A DNA stretch of 64,000 nucleotides from Beta vulgaris subsp. vulgaris (GCF_026745355.1 NC_079206.1:47000752-47064751), one strand, 5' to 3'; shown: positions 1 to 11,700, counted from the first letter of the stretch. Notes: a model not told the origin generated them from the letters alone. Program-made: numbers and translations.

Positions 1-406
1 TCATTAATTAGTAAGGGTATTTTAGTCCCAAACACAAAGCTTAGGGGTACATGAGGAATCCCCAAATGTGAGGGGTAATTTAGGAATTACATCAAATCTC
101 AGGGGTACCTGAGGAATTTTCCCAAATAAAAATAAAAAATCTCAAAAATATAGGAATCAGATTTAATCAAGTCTTGATTTCCTTTTTATCTTTCCTTTTT
201 CTTTTATCATTTATTTTATTTTCATCTTTTTAATTTTTACGTGTGTAACTCTTCATTTACTGTTACATGCATATTCTTTTTTTTTCCTTCTTCCCTTCCA
301 AAATCGTGTTCCTTAAACGCTTCAACTTCACCATTGTTCATCTCCTTTACAACTCTTCGCACCATATAAAATCTGAAATGGCAAAAACCTCTCTCAATTC
401 ACGTAA
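1..406. other. non-coding left edge, short direct repeats
   Basis: No gene is visible. Positions 50-130 hold two or three imperfect direct copies of a motif reading roughly AGGGGTAC-TGAGGAAT-TTCCC. After about 130 the sequence is T-rich and pyrimidine-rich, like a plant 5' leader. The segment may be the upstream part of the decayed retroelement ORF that begins near 407, but no LTR end can be placed here. Confidence 0.4.
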
Positions 407-2078
407 TTGAAAAGTAAAAACTCCCAAAATCTCTCAAATGGAAAACCCCTCCTCAATTATCAAGAAATAACAATGGCGGTAGAAGAGCAAAAATTGGAGT
501 CACGAAGGAGAAATGTGAGAAGAAGAAAAATGAATAGGGAAGATGATGAGGAAGAAACCCCAGAATTAGTTGAGGCCAGGGGGAAGAAGAAGCTAGACAT
601 GTTCTATCCAAAGGAAATGTTGCTTCTTCCTCCAAGAAAAGAGTGGAGCGAAGTGATTCCAGGTATGTGTTAGGATTTTGTGTAGATCATGAATAGGCCA
701 AGAAAGTAAAATTCACTGAGTTAACTAATATTCTAGAGGAACAGGGTATGGAACACCAGTTTGAAATCGCTTATAACACTGCCGTAGTTCCTTTAGCTAT
801 GGATGAGTTTTGTGCAAACTGCATCAATACTGATGGATTATGCACTACTGAAGTTAGGGGAAGAAAATTAATTTTTCCAAGAAACTTTTGGAGAAATATG
901 GGAGGTTCCTTGCAAAGGAGCTGATCTATATTTTAAGAGGAAAGGAACTATCACCTTTCCTAATTTCTCCCAAGATGATGTCGTTGAATCCTTTAGGGGA
1001 ACTGCTGACCAAACAAACTCAATCACAATCTTCCCTTTCATGTCCATAAATTTTGTTTAACCTTGTTTGGAGAGAACTCATTCCTCGAACTGAAAAGAGG
1101 AATTAAGTGGGTCTCCTAGATATGTGTTACATATTTTGCCTTGACCAACACATCCAAATTAACTTTCCTTCTCTTTTTATCCAACACCTAACTCGCAGCA
1201 TTGATAATCACTGTATTGTTTAATATAGAGCATTCATTACTTTTCTTCTTTCTCACTTCAAAGTCAAGACTACTGGTTGGCCTACCTTGGATATAAAACA
1301 AGGTACTATTTTAAATGAAAAGAATTTGTATGGTTTGGACCTCTCTGTCCAAGATGGGGTGTTGACTCAAGGAATGATTGCTTCTAGTTCCTCACACAAG
1401 ATAAAATTGAATAAGCCAGTAGAAGAGGAACCAGTGGAAGTGATACTGGAGGAACAAGTTCATGTCCCTTTTGAACTAAAGGAAGAACCACCTAAGAGAA
1501 GAAAAACAGTTGCTAAAAAAACCTACCCCTTCGATTCCTAAGAGTGTTAGGTAAAGCTCTAGGTTGCAGATTACTAAAACTGCACCTGTTCCTTCCAATG
1601 AGGACTCCCCTTTAGTCCTATGGGATGAAGAGGAACTACTTATCCACTCACCTAAGGAACCAGCTCCTCCATCCTCACTAAAAATACCAGTAACCCTCAC
1701 TACCATTCCTTCCATCTCTCCCCCCTCCTTCTCTATTCCTTCTATTTTGAATAGATGAAGGTTGAGATGAGTAAACCAAACCCTTTCTCCTCTACATCCA
1801 GTGACCTTCCACCACAACCACCTTTTCTTTCTTCCCTTACACCACCACCTCACCTTTTGTTTCTCATAAAGGAACAACAGGACCATCCCATGAAAACACC
1901 CCAGTTCGTCCATCCAAATTAAACCACCTACTGACTTTGGTTACAAGAGAAAGGAACATATTCCTTCGGATGATTTTGGTTGCGTTAATGAAGTGTGTCT
2001 CCATTTTTAACATATGATCAAGTTCTACAACCACCTTCACTGGACTTTGGATGATAAAACGGATAAGATGATGAGTTT
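407..2078 (+). pseudogene. decayed retroelement ORF of the 'putative plant transposon protein' kind, 5' part
   Basis: This is a string of short reading frames in different phases. They include a charged Glu/Lys/Arg-rich N-terminus (about 470-673), a segment near 790-960 with the pattern TTEVRGRK-hydrophobic-SKK, and a Pro/Glu-rich stretch at 1287-1760. The order resembles the gag-like 'putative plant transposon protein' ORFs found in plant LTR retrotransposons; that match is from memory of the family. The last frame before 2079 reads IKFYNHLHWTLDDKTDKMMS. It continues in phase on the far side of CACTA-A at 29725 when one copy of the TTT duplication is removed, so this ORF was the target of that insertion. 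Frameshifts and stops make it non-functional. Confidence 0.55.
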
Positions 2079-2300
2079 CCCTAGTAGAATAAATGCTTAT
2101 TGCTGCAGTGATATTGTTGCGATTTTACCCATACGCAGCAATATATCATGTAAAAAGAAAAGAAAAAATATAAAATAATCATATTACTGCGGTTTCGGCC
2201 GAAAATCGCAGAAATATGGTTTCAACGGATTTTTTTTTGAAAAACTTTGACTCTTTGACCAAGACATATTGCTGCGGTTTCTGGGAAGCACCGATCGAAA
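2079..2300. repeat. CACTA-A left terminus and subterminal repeats
   Basis: After the terminal inverted repeat come several copies, in both orientations, of a TATTGCTGCGGTTT / AAACCGCAGCAATA motif (around 2100-2130, 2185-2215 and 2263-2285). In En/Spm such subterminal motifs are bound by the TnpA-type protein; that role is known for the family and not shown here. Confidence 0.7.
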
Positions 2301-2310
2301 CAATTTATTA

Positions 2311-3263
2311 CTTCCTCCGTTTTTTTAAGATGTTTCACTTTCCTATAACGGAATACTTCAAAATAGATGTTACACTTTTTTTATTTCCGAAAATGGAAAG
2401 TTTATGCTACAAAATTACTCACTTACCCTTACTTATAACAATTAACCAAAATTAAACATAATTAATTTAACCTCATTATATACTAACCTAAATTATTTAA
2501 ACCTCCTCCCTCTCTTCCACCACCCCTCCCCCACCACCTCAGCCGCCTAATCCCTTCCCCCACCTCGCAGCCCCCTTCCCCACCACCATAGCAGCCCCGC
2601 CCATGCAAAACCTCCCCCACCACCTCACCCACGAAAACCCCCTCCCACACCCCAGCCTGCAACCCCCTCCCCCATCCTTTTGAATCCCGACGACGCCGCA
2701 AAACCACCATAACCTCCGACCACGCCGCCGCAAAACCACGCCATTTTCGCATGCAGATCCGAAAACCACGCCATCTTCGTGCAAAACCTGCCATATTCTT
2801 CGCGCAAAACCACGTCGGTCGAAGATTTCGGCAGGTGATGTTTTTGAGGGGTGGGTGGGGTTTTCGACGGTAGAGGTGGTGTTTTCAAGGCTGGATGGGG
2901 TTTTCGGCGCGTGGGTGGGGTTTGCGAGTGGGTGTGTGGGGATTTTGGCGGGTGGAGTGGGATTTTTAGTGGCAGGGTGGGGTTTTCGGGTACGTGGGGG
3001 GATTTCGGCGGGTGGCGGGAGAGGGGTTTGCATTGGTGGGGTTGGTGGTGGGAGTTCACATGGACGGGGGTGGGGAAGGAGGTTGTTGCGGTGGTGGGGA
3101 GGGGGGCTGTAGGAATGGGAAGGGTTTGGGCTGCTGGGGTGGTGGGGGGGAGGGTGGGCCCACTTCCTTTAATCCCTATTATTACTTTGCTTAATCTTTA
3201 ATCAAAATTTTGCCTAGGTAAGCGGATTTTTCAAAAGTGTAACATCTAAAAAAACGAAGGAAG
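2311..3263. mobile_element. mariner/Stowaway-type fold-back element inside CACTA-A
   Basis: The terminal inverted repeats begin CTTCCTCCGTTTTTTTAAGA on the left and, inverted, CTTCCTTCGTTTTTTTAGATG on the right, with TA on both sides (2309-2310 and 3264-3265). This fits Stowaway/mariner ends. At 953 bp it is long for a MITE. Its interior is strongly strand-biased: 2500-2800 is C-rich and 2840-3165 is G-rich, and the two halves are largely reverse complements, so the whole element folds back. The Pro/Ala-rich and Gly-rich reading frames here are by-products of that composition. It separates the CACTA-A left end from the transposase gene. Confidence 0.75.
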
Positions 3264-3265
3264 TA

Positions 3266-5290
3266 AATGATTTCTGATATTAGGACCATAAGGGATCATA
3301 TTATTCGCCATGGATTCAGGGCTGAGTATTATATTTGGTTATGACATAGTGAGAAGGGAAAATATACTCCGGATAGGGTTAGTGTTGATGTTGACACAAG
3401 TAACTCATTAGAGATAGATATGTCAAATGTAGGGGTTGAGAATGAAGTTATGATTGAAGATCATGTTAGGATTGAAGGTGATGATGTAGTGGGTGATGAT
3501 GTAGTAGGTGACAAAAATGACAACGGATATAATAGTGACACTAAGGATGAAGAGTTTGGTGATGATCGATCAGGTGAGATGTTAGAAGGGGCCTGTGACC
3601 ATTTTACTGAGCGGCCACGAGTGTTTGACAGTTTGTTTGAAGCTGCTGGGAAACCTTTATCCAGGGTGTACAAAATACACTCAATTGAGTGGGGTTTTAA
3701 CTCTTTTCAACATAAAAGCGAAACATAATTTGACTGATGTAGGCTTCAAAGAACTCTTAGAAGCTTTACATGATATGTTTCCTGAGGATAATTTGTTACC
3801 AAAATCACCTACTATGCCAAAAAATTAATGTGTCCTTTGGGTTTGGAATATGAGCGATCGATGCATGTCCGAATGATTGCTTTGTATCGAAATGAGTATG
3901 CGGACCTTTATGAATGCCCGAGGTGTGGTAAGTCCCGCTACAAATTGCCGGATGGGGTTGGCTGGGACGGCAATACGGTCCTTCTGCAAAGTGTTGTGGT
4001 ATCTTCCATTGTGCCAAGGTTTGGAGGCTCTTTTCTATCAAAGAAGATGCAAGGAACCTAACCTAAGATGGTATGTTAATCGGTAAAAGAAAGATGGGAT
4101 GCTTAGTCATCGAGCAGATTCTTCTCAATGGAAGGCTATAGATTCTAGATATAGAGAATTTGGTGAGGAAGCCAGGAAATTGAGACTTGCATTGTGTATG
4201 GATGGAATGAACCCTTATGGTACTTTGAGTTGTCAACATAGTACTTGACCTGTTCTTTTACTGATATACAAACTTCCTCCATGGTTGTGCATGAAGCGGA
4301 ATATATTATGTTGTCTCTTTTAATTTCTGGGCCTAAGCAGCGGGAAATGATAGACATATATCTTGCACCTCTCATGAAGATCTAAAAAGATGTGGGACGA
4401 AGGTGTTATGGTGTTTGATGCGTATTCTAATGAAGATTTCAGGCTTCTGCTATGCTATTCTGTACTATAAATGATTATCCTGCTTATGGAATTTATCGGG
4501 GTATAAGGTCAAAGGGAAAAAGGCATGTCCCATTTGTGAGAATGGCATGGAGGCTACACATTTGCCACATTGTGGGAAACATGTCTATATCATTAATAGG
4601 CAATTCCTACATAGTTCTCATCCATATCGAAAGAAAAAAACCATTTAACGAGTTAGTTGAAAATCTCCAGCTCCTAGACCGTTAATCGAAAAAGAAGTTT
4701 ATAATCGTGTTAAGGGGATGGGAACAATATTTGGTAAGGGGGTTAAACCTTCGGAAGACGATGGTGTCATTTGGAAAAAAGAGTCTATATTCTGGAGACT
4801 TCCTTATTGGAAATACTTACCAGTTAGACATTGTCTCGACGTAATGCATATTGAAAAAAAATTTTGTCATGCAATTATCGGTATATGCTGGGAAAGACTA
4901 AGGATGGTCTGAAGGTTCGTAGAGATATGGAGAAATTGAAGATTCGGCCTAATTTATGGCCAAAGGTTAAGGAAAAGGCTAAGAAAGGAAAGGGAACAAC
5001 AAGTATTTGCCTCCAGCTTGCTATACATTGTCTAGGAAAGAGAAACGATTGTTCTGTGAGTGTTTATACGGTATTAAGGTTCCCACTGGATACTCATCTA
5101 ACATGAGAAGACTTGTTTCTATGACTGATCTGAAATTAATTGGGTTGAAGTCTCATGACTGTCATGTGAATGCAAGTGTTTTTGCCGATTGCAATATGCG
5201 GGATTCTTCCAAAACATGTCAGGGTTGCTATCATGAGGTTGTGTTCATTTTTCAATACCATGTGCAATAAGGTACTTGACCCTGATAAAA
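3266..5290 (+). pseudogene. CACTA TNP2-type transposase, decayed
   Basis: Reading frames in changing phase match the plant CACTA transposase. First comes a transposase-associated N-terminal segment near 3283-3340 (IRDHIIRHGFRAEYYIW), then a long acidic linker (3420-3590). The TNP2 core starts near 3835 with LGLEYE, followed by LYRNEYADL-ECPRCGKSRYK, with a C-x2-C pair. Further conserved blocks are visible near 4180-4290 (DGMNPYGTLS), 4450-4600 (IC-NG-EATHLPHCGKH) and 4790-4860 (LPYWKYLPVRHCLDVMHIEK). The family cuts at the CACTA ends and joins them to target DNA in the nucleus. At least six frameshifts or stops interrupt it. Confidence 0.85.
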
Positions 5291-5299
5291 TGAGGTGGT

Positions 5300-6456
5300 G
5301 ATCACACTTTGTCAAGTTTAGATGTATTTTTCACCTTCTTTTTTTGACATTATGGTTCACTTAGTCCTTTATTTGGTAAGGAAGATTAAACTGTGTGGCC
5401 TGTGTTTTAAGATGGGCATACCCTTTTGAGAGACATATGGGTTCTTTGAAAAAAAAGTGAAGAATCCAGCAAGACCAGAGGCGAGTATTATTCAAGGAAC
5501 AATTCCGAAGAGGTTGGAGGATATTGTTCTTCTTATTTTGCTAAGGTTGTGACGTTAGGTATTCCAAAGTCTAGACACGAGGGTAGATTAGAAGGCAAAG
5601 GTGGAGTTGGAATGCGACATATTTCACCTTCATTGAGTGAGTTGCATAAAGCTCATGTTTTTCGTGTTGCACCATGTTACTGAAGTTAATCCATACTTAG
5701 AAAGACATATGGTGAATTGCGTCACAAAAATCCGTCAAAAGGGGAGAGGGCATTGATGAATGAGCATAACAGTCTTCATTGATTCGGTTCACAATAAAGT
5801 AATTGGTGAATTGTCTGCAAACAACCATCATGTACCTGATACAATTAAGTGGTTGGCATACGGTCCACGTGACAGTTTTAACTCGTATGAAGGTATGATA
5901 TAATGGTTATACCTTTTACACTGAACGACGGGACAAGAAATCAAAGATGGTACAGAATTGTGGTGTTTCAATGGTTGCATCATCTAGGGAGTATGCGAGT
6001 TCAAAGGATAAAACTCCGATTGTTGCTAAACAATCATATTATGGGATCATTCAGGAAATATGGGAGCTCGATTATTGTGACTTCACTATGCCTGTTTTTC
6101 GATGCATGTGGAGCATAATAGACGTGGTTTGCAAAGGATGAGTGGGTTTTACTCTAGTCGATGTGAGTCGTCTGCGTAACACTGGAGAACCTTTTATCCT
6201 CGCGTCACAAGCAAAACAAGTGTTTTATGTATCTGATCTAATAGACACTAAGTGGTGCATTGTTGTTAATGGTAAAAGGCGAATTTTAGGAGTAGGTGAT
6301 GTTGACGACGAAGAAGAATATGATAAGTTGATGATACCCCCCTTTCTCAATCCAAATGATGATATGATGGATGTGTTTGATACTGAAAATAGTTACATGC
6401 GAATGGATCACCAAGAAGGTAAAACGGTAATCGAGCAACCTATTGACCAAAATTAA
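5300..6456 (+). pseudogene. CACTA transposase C-terminal part (DUF4218/DUF4216-like)
   Basis: This continues the transposase gene. Around 5630-5720 the frames read like the end of a DUF4218 region (SELHKAHVF, then EVNPYLERHMVNC). A DUF4216-like domain follows at about 6026-6456, with YYGIIQEIWELDY and then DV-RLRNTGEPFILASQAKQVFYV and an acidic tail ending at a TAA near 6456. These two domains normally follow the TNP2 core in plant CACTA proteins. The frame changes near 6000 and 6141, so no full product is possible. Confidence 0.75.
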
Positions 6457-6589
6457 TGGTAAAAAATGTTCTATATGAGTAATTTGAATTATAAATTAAT
6501 GTACTTATAATAGATTTCGTTACAATAGTGTGTTGATATATATTGTTTTAAATTTTGTTCACTTTTTGTTGTTTCTATGTATATGCTAC

Positions 6590-7247
6590 AGATACGGCTA
6601 GTGACTGTTTGAGCGATCAGTCATCGAATTCCGATGCACCTTTTCACCCAAAAAAGGAGGCTGATTAGGGGGAGGACAATGATCATGCTGCAAATGCGTT
6701 TGATGCTTGGATGGAAAGAATGGAACTAGATGCTGATAGGAATGCTTTACTTGGCATTGAGGTGACATCTGATCAGCCACCCCCCTCAGGTTCACGCTTA
6801 TTTGATTATTGTGAATATTGAATATGTAATTTATTTGTTCGTTCTCTAATTTAGTTTCCTTATTTTGATTCTTAGATCGTCGTCAGACCAGTGCATATTA
6901 TGGTGCACAAGGGAGGGGGAAGAAGTCAGGTGGGAATACAAAGGCATCTAGAAAGAGTAAAAGAGGTCCCACGATGAATCTCCACAACACATAAGATATG
7001 CACTTACAGTTTGATGATTCAGGAAGACCAACAGGTAATTATTGATTGTCAAATAGTTATAATTTATCATGCTTATTACAATTTAATGTTTGGATTTCTA
7101 ATTGTTTGTTCTATTAGGTTTGTGGCGAGCCAAGTATGGTACTTGGGTCGGTCTTTCTATACGCAGGCTTAACATCAATTGGAAATGTAGAAACATTTCT
7201 CCTGCCTTGTTGGATTTAATGTGGACAGACACTATGGTAAGATATGT
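6590..7247 (+). pseudogene. CACTA-A second gene, N-terminal exons
   Basis: Fragments include an acidic start (about 6596-6790, with EEDN-DHAANAFDAWMERMELDADRN), a Gly/Lys/Arg-rich patch (6875-6980) and a segment at 7120-7247 resembling the block just before Transposase_24 in plant En/Spm proteins (KYGTWVGLSIRR-NINWK-, then DLMWTDTM). Intervening AT-rich pieces look like short introns. The gene appears to resume near 21000 after the inserted block. An in-frame TAG after KKEAD near 6666 shows decay. Confidence 0.6.
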
Positions 7248-7348
7248 TAGAACCGAATATAGGTCATTTTAGCCCTTTTTTTCGATTTTACGTGAAAATG
7301 AATTAATATAAGTAGTTTGAAGTTTGTTTAAGTTATAAACACCTCAAA
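7247..7348. repeat. first copy of a CACTA-A intron-like sequence (second copy at 20852-20990)
   Basis: The segment starting GTTAGAACCGAATATAGGTC recurs in the same orientation at 20852 as GTTAGAACCAAATATAGGTC, followed in both by a T-rich tract, then AGTAGTTTGAAGT and AGTTATAAACAC-TCAAA. The second copy has about 35 extra bases of a TTTTGGCCATTTTA repeat. The two copies bracket the whole 13.5-kb inserted block. Confidence 0.75.
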
Positions 7349-7349
7349 T

Positions 7350-7885
<536 letters not shown>

Positions 7886-8451
7886 TTTTTTGTATCTATC
7901 TTTAAATTTTTAACTTTACATCTTTAATACTCCAACCTTTCATTTTTAATCATGGCTTGGTTTTCGCTCCAAGTGTTGTGATTTGCTTCTTGAACGACTT
8001 GGATTCTGTTTGCATGTACATGGGGAAAGCATCGTCTGATTTCTGGTCCTTGAACGATTGGATCAACAATAGTCAATTCAACCTCTCGGATTTTCAGCAA
8101 AGCCAAATTGATATATATGGTTGGGGACTCGAATGTCATTCAAATCCTTTTTGTTTGAAAATCCAAAGATTGCTATTTTGGTAGCGATTCCCGTCATACC
8201 TACAATTCTTTGTACAGATGCATCCATCTTTTTTCTCCTCATCCCTGTAATCATGATGAAAAAAATTTGTTCATACTTCCACCCAAGAGAACCAGTTATG
8301 TCTTTAGTCAAGTTCAATCCCCCATATCCTGATCGTGATTATCTATGATCTCCATTAACTCTTGCATTAGCTCTAATAGTGCGCTTCACATCATCAAAAT
8401 TACAAGAAACTCTCTCGCATATCGTCGAGCTGATGTTGATTAAATCATGTC

Positions 8452-8635
8452 CGTTTATGAGATTTTGGAGCTTAAGAACGAACCTACATATTACGAACCT
8501 ACATATTACGACCCTAATTAGGTCCAAAATTTTTGAATGTTTGATTTTTGGTCTAGACCGAAAAATAAACAGTTGTTTGATCCGTATTTTTTGAAATGTT
8601 GATTTTCATTCCGGATCGCGAATAATTTTTTTATG
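8452..8635 (+). repeat. direct repeat, copy 1
   Basis: Both copies begin CGTTTATGAGATTTTGGA and share GGTC-AGACCGAAAAATAA-CAGTTGTTTG and a final GAATCGCGAATAATTTT-type end. This copy has a small internal duplication of ACGAACCTACATATT. The repeat family is not recognised. Confidence 0.75.
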
Positions 8636-9560
8636 TACTTTTACATAACTTCTATAGAAAATTTAATTTTACAATATTTTTATGTACTTTTTATAGATAT
8701 TATATAAAAAAATTATTATTATATTATTAATAGCTATATTATATAAATATATATATCTTAGAGATAATGCAGAGGTGATAGATATATAGATTTGGTGTAT
8801 AAGAGAAGATAAAAGCACTGGCGGACCCATCTAATTAAGTATACGGGTCACAAATTTACGACAACATTGACGAAAGAAAGATGTGACACAATGGAATAAC
8901 CGACATAAGTGAGTTAGAAATGCTCTCAATCTCAGATTTTATCGATCAACATCGCCCAATTGCTGGAATGCAGTATTGTCTTTGTTCAGACTCTCAGAAT
9001 GCATTTTTTTTTTATCGACACACAGTAGCGGATTTAGAGGGGCCATTGGGGTACTGCAGTACCTCCGAAGCAAAAAAAAAATATGAGAAAAAAATTTCTA
9101 CATTTCTAAGTGACAGCTTGCATTGACAAGCTGACAACAAGCATGAGACATGAGTACCATAGAGTGTGTCAGCGTAGTGTTTTAACAAAAGGAGAAGGTA
9201 AGCTTTCATTTATTATTTTGTACTTTTCATATTTTCTTTTTTGTCAGAATATATCAGATAAGAAAGCTGACTCATCACTAACTTTCTCACTCTTCTGTCC
9301 TCTTTGTTCACTTTCTCCGATGCAAATGGTTGTGTCGATAAACTTGCCAACTTCCGTCGGATTTACCAAAAGGATAGAATAGTTGTTTGTTCATAGTGAC
9401 TCATGTAGTTTCTCTTTCCTAAATCAAGTCTTATGTTAGTGTTTTGAAGCCAATTCAAAGTTTTAAAGGTTGTGTTAGTATATTAAAGCTGATTTTGTTA
9501 TATTAAGGCTTATCTAGGCTATGAATATAAGAGCTTGATTTTGTTATCTCAAGGCAGGCT

Positions 9561-9730
9561 CGTTTATGAGATTTTGGAACCTAAGGGTGAACCTACCTAT
9601 TAGAGCCCTAATTAGGTCAAAGTTTTTTGTAGTTTGATTTTTGGTCCAGACCGAAAAATAACAGTTGTTTGGTCCCCATTTTTTTGAAATATTGATTTTC
9701 AGTTCGAATCGCGAATAATTTTCTTTTTTG
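9561..9730 (+). repeat. direct repeat, copy 2
   Basis: This is the second copy of the sequence at 8452-8635, in the same orientation and about 1.1 kb downstream. It stops a few bases before the truncated Tat-1 5' LTR, so its end may mark the junction that removed the rest of that LTR. Confidence 0.75.
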
Positions 9731-9736
9731 TCTTTT

Positions 9737-9916
9737 ATAGTACTTCTATAAATACCCCACTAGTACTATTCAGCAGGTACATTCTCTCATACTAAAAATA
9801 GCTTATATCTCTCTCTCTAGTTTCTCTCTCTAAATCCCAGTGGGACCAATTACTAACTTGACCTCTCACATATTAGCGGCATTGTAAAGGACGCTAACCG
9901 TTTCCACACCGAAACA
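9737..9916 (+). repeat. Tat-1 5' LTR, 3' remnant
   Basis: This matches 20161-20424 of the 3' LTR, starting at ATAGTACTTCTATAAATACC and ending ACACCGAAACA. Relative to the 3' LTR it lacks everything upstream and about 85 bp between ACTTGA and CCTCTCACAT. The short TGA shared at both edges of that gap suggests slippage or end joining. Confidence 0.85.
9747..9754 (+). promoter_or_regulatory. TATA box in Tat-1 5' LTR
   Basis: TATAAATA, followed within about 60 bases by a CT-rich tract (CTCTCTCTCTAGTTTCTCTC). The same arrangement lies at 20171-20178 in the 3' LTR. This is the likely core promoter of the element, but the enhancer part of this LTR is missing. Confidence 0.6.
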
Positions 9917-9919
9917 ATT

Positions 9920-9937
9920 TGGCGCTAGAAGGAGGGG
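9920..9937 (+). other. Tat-1 primer binding site
   Basis: TGGCGCTAGAAGGAGGGG begins three bases after the LTR end. The leading TGG fits the CCA end of a tRNA, and similar TGGCGCTAGAAGGAGG sites are common in Tat elements. I could not assign the tRNA with confidence. Confidence 0.65.
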
Positions 9938-9963
9938 CCTCCCAACCTTCCAAGGAAGCAGTC

Positions 9964-11700
9964 ATGGGTGACGCGAACAATGTTAGTCAAGGTCCCAAGG
10001 AAAAAGATGCCGATCAGACATCATCGCAGCCAGTCATCACTGGGGCGATAGGAAATCCGCAATTCAACTATCAGACCCCTGAAGGACAAACTCCGAACAG
10101 TAATGTACCTCTTAACTTGGCTCAACTGAGTCAGTTTTCTCCTGAGCAGCTACAAACTTTAGCGTCCTTCATTCAGATGTTGACCGGTAACCCCCAACAG
10201 AGTACTCCACCCAATCAGCCAACTGGCGGAGCCCGTAAGCGACCATTGGTTACGGCCGGTAGGAACGCTGACGGTACCCCGCTTCGTAAGATGCGATCTT
10301 TGAATCACAACGGATGGGAGCTAGAGAAAAGGATTGACCAATCAGACTATGAGGAAGAGATATTGGAAACTGAAGAACTATACCATTCTGAGGAAGAGGC
10401 CCAAGGTGGCTCTCGCCGTGAGTACAGTGCCACAGGCGCTAGTACCTATTCGGCGGGAGGTCACCTGCTCATTAAGCCCAAACTTTCTCCTTTCACTATG
10501 GACATACTGAATCACCCGATGACAAGGATCAAAATGCCGACCTCCAAGTATGACGGCACCTCAGAACCGGATGATCACGTGGCGGCCTATGAAGGCCATA
10601 TGTTCCTTTACACCAAGGTGGACGCCATGTGGTGCAACGTCTTCCCTTCTACCTTGACTGGCATAGCTCAGACGTGGTTTAAGAGTCTCAAACAAGGTAG
10701 CATTTCTAGCTTCTCTCATCTGTCGTCCACATTCAGCACTCATTTTGTTAGTAACAGACGCCGCGAGCGTACTACGGGAGAATTACTCTCCGTCAAGCAA
10801 GGGGCTAATGAAAGCCTAAGGGATTACATCGGACGCTTCAATGTTGAAGCAGTTTCGATTCCACGGCTACAGCAGGATGTGGCAGTTTTGGCTCTGATGA
10901 ACGGGCTCAAGGAGGGATCACCATTTCGGAATTATCTGGGCCGGAAATCTTACATCTCTTTGGGTCCCGTCCTAGGCAAGGCCAATGATTATATCAGAGG
11001 AGAAGAGTTTGACAAAGCTGTAGGCAACCGTGAATTCGATAAGAAGGAGGATAAGCAGAAAAAGGAAAAGGGCCGTGAGAATGATTGCAGCCGAGACGAC
11101 AAAAGACGAGAGTCACACATGGTCAAAAGAGGAAGTGATCGAGAAAGGGAAAACGAGAGGTATGACCGCGATCATAGGGACCGTGAGAGGAGTACTCGAG
11201 ATGGGAGTGAACGCAAGGAGAGATTTGATGCGTACACTCAGCTCACTACCTCAAGGAGTCAGATCTTTTTAATGAACAAAGATAACGACAAGTGGCAACG
11301 TCCAAAGCCGATGTTCCATAAGAACCGTGATAAGAGCAAATGGTGCGATTTCCATGGAGATCACGGTCATCTAACCGAAGATTGTCGACACCTGAAAGAT
11401 AATTTGGAGGATCTGATAAGAAGAGGGTACTTCAGTCAATACAAAGCCCAGACCAAGGAAGGGGATCTGGTGAAGCCAGTAAATCGAAATGTTCAATCTA
11501 GGATCAGTGAGATCCACGTAATCAGTGGCGGACCTATTCACGGTGGAAGTGTGAATGGGGCTAAAGCCAGCCTGAAGGAGTTCAGGCACCAGGTCAATTT
11601 CAATGAAAGTATGCAATGGAAGCGACCGCCAGCCATGCCAGCCATGTCTTTCACTATGAAGGACGCAGAGCACTTGGTAACCCGCATGATGACCCATTAG
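9964..11700 (+). CDS. Tat-1 gag (capsid/nucleocapsid)
   Basis: An open frame of 578 residues runs from the ATG at 9964; the frame is open upstream but has no ATG there. The N-terminal 90 residues are Gln/Pro/Ser-rich. A Retrotrans_gag-type capsid core lies at about residues 195-330, with the block AQTWFKSLKQGSISSFSHL. A highly charged Lys/Glu/Arg/Asp stretch follows (about 350-425). A zinc-knuckle-like C-DFHGDHGHLTEDC near residues 460-475 probably binds RNA. The protein would form the cytoplasmic particle. It ends at a TAG in a different phase from the protease frame; a one-base deletion near 11680 appears to have split an original gag-pol frame. Its length is normal for Tat gag. Confidence 0.85.
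   Translation: MGDANNVSQGPKEKDADQTSSQPVITGAIGNPQFNYQTPEGQTPNSNVPLNLAQLSQFSPEQLQTLASFIQMLTGNPQQSTPPNQPTGGARKRPLVTAGRNADGTPLRKMRSLNHNGWELEKRIDQSDYEEEILETEELYHSEEEAQGGSRREYSATGASTYSAGGHLLIKPKLSPFTMDILNHPMTRIKMPTSKYDGTSEPDDHVAAYEGHMFLYTKVDAMWCNVFPSTLTGIAQTWFKSLKQGSISSFSHLSSTFSTHFVSNRRRERTTGELLSVKQGANESLRDYIGRFNVEAVSIPRLQQDVAVLALMNGLKEGSPFRNYLGRKSYISLGPVLGKANDYIRGEEFDKAVGNREFDKKEDKQKKEKGRENDCSRDDKRRESHMVKRGSDRERENERYDRDHRDRERSTRDGSERKERFDAYTQLTTSRSQIFLMNKDNDKWQRPKPMFHKNRDKSKWCDFHGDHGHLTEDCRHLKDNLEDLIRRGYFSQYKAQTKEGDLVKPVNRNVQSRISEIHVISGGPIHGGSVNGAKASLKEFRHQVNFNESMQWKRPPAMPAMSFTMKDAEHLVTRMMTH

Larger units (their letters stand above)
7886..9736. other. mixed non-coding block with a diverged direct repeat and hAT-end-like motifs
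   Basis: No protein I recognise is encoded here. On the minus strand, 8317-7924 can be read with shifts as a possible short coding fragment (including IVDPIVQGPEIRRCFPH), which I cannot assign. Positions 8452-8635 recur as 9561-9730. Motifs resembling hAT termini, CACTGGCGGACCCA near 8817 and CAGTAGCGGATTTAGAGG near 9022, suggest remnants of hAT elements. The block ends abruptly against the truncated 5' LTR of Tat-1. Confidence 0.5.

Noticed and set aside
2483..3201. Pro-rich and Gly/Trp-rich frames of 80-160 codons on both strands
   Set aside because: They follow from the C-rich and G-rich arms of the fold-back element and have no domain or codon pattern of a gene.
9919..9963. Gag start at position 9919
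   Set aside because: The codon there is TTG and overlaps the primer binding site; the first ATG in frame is at 9964.
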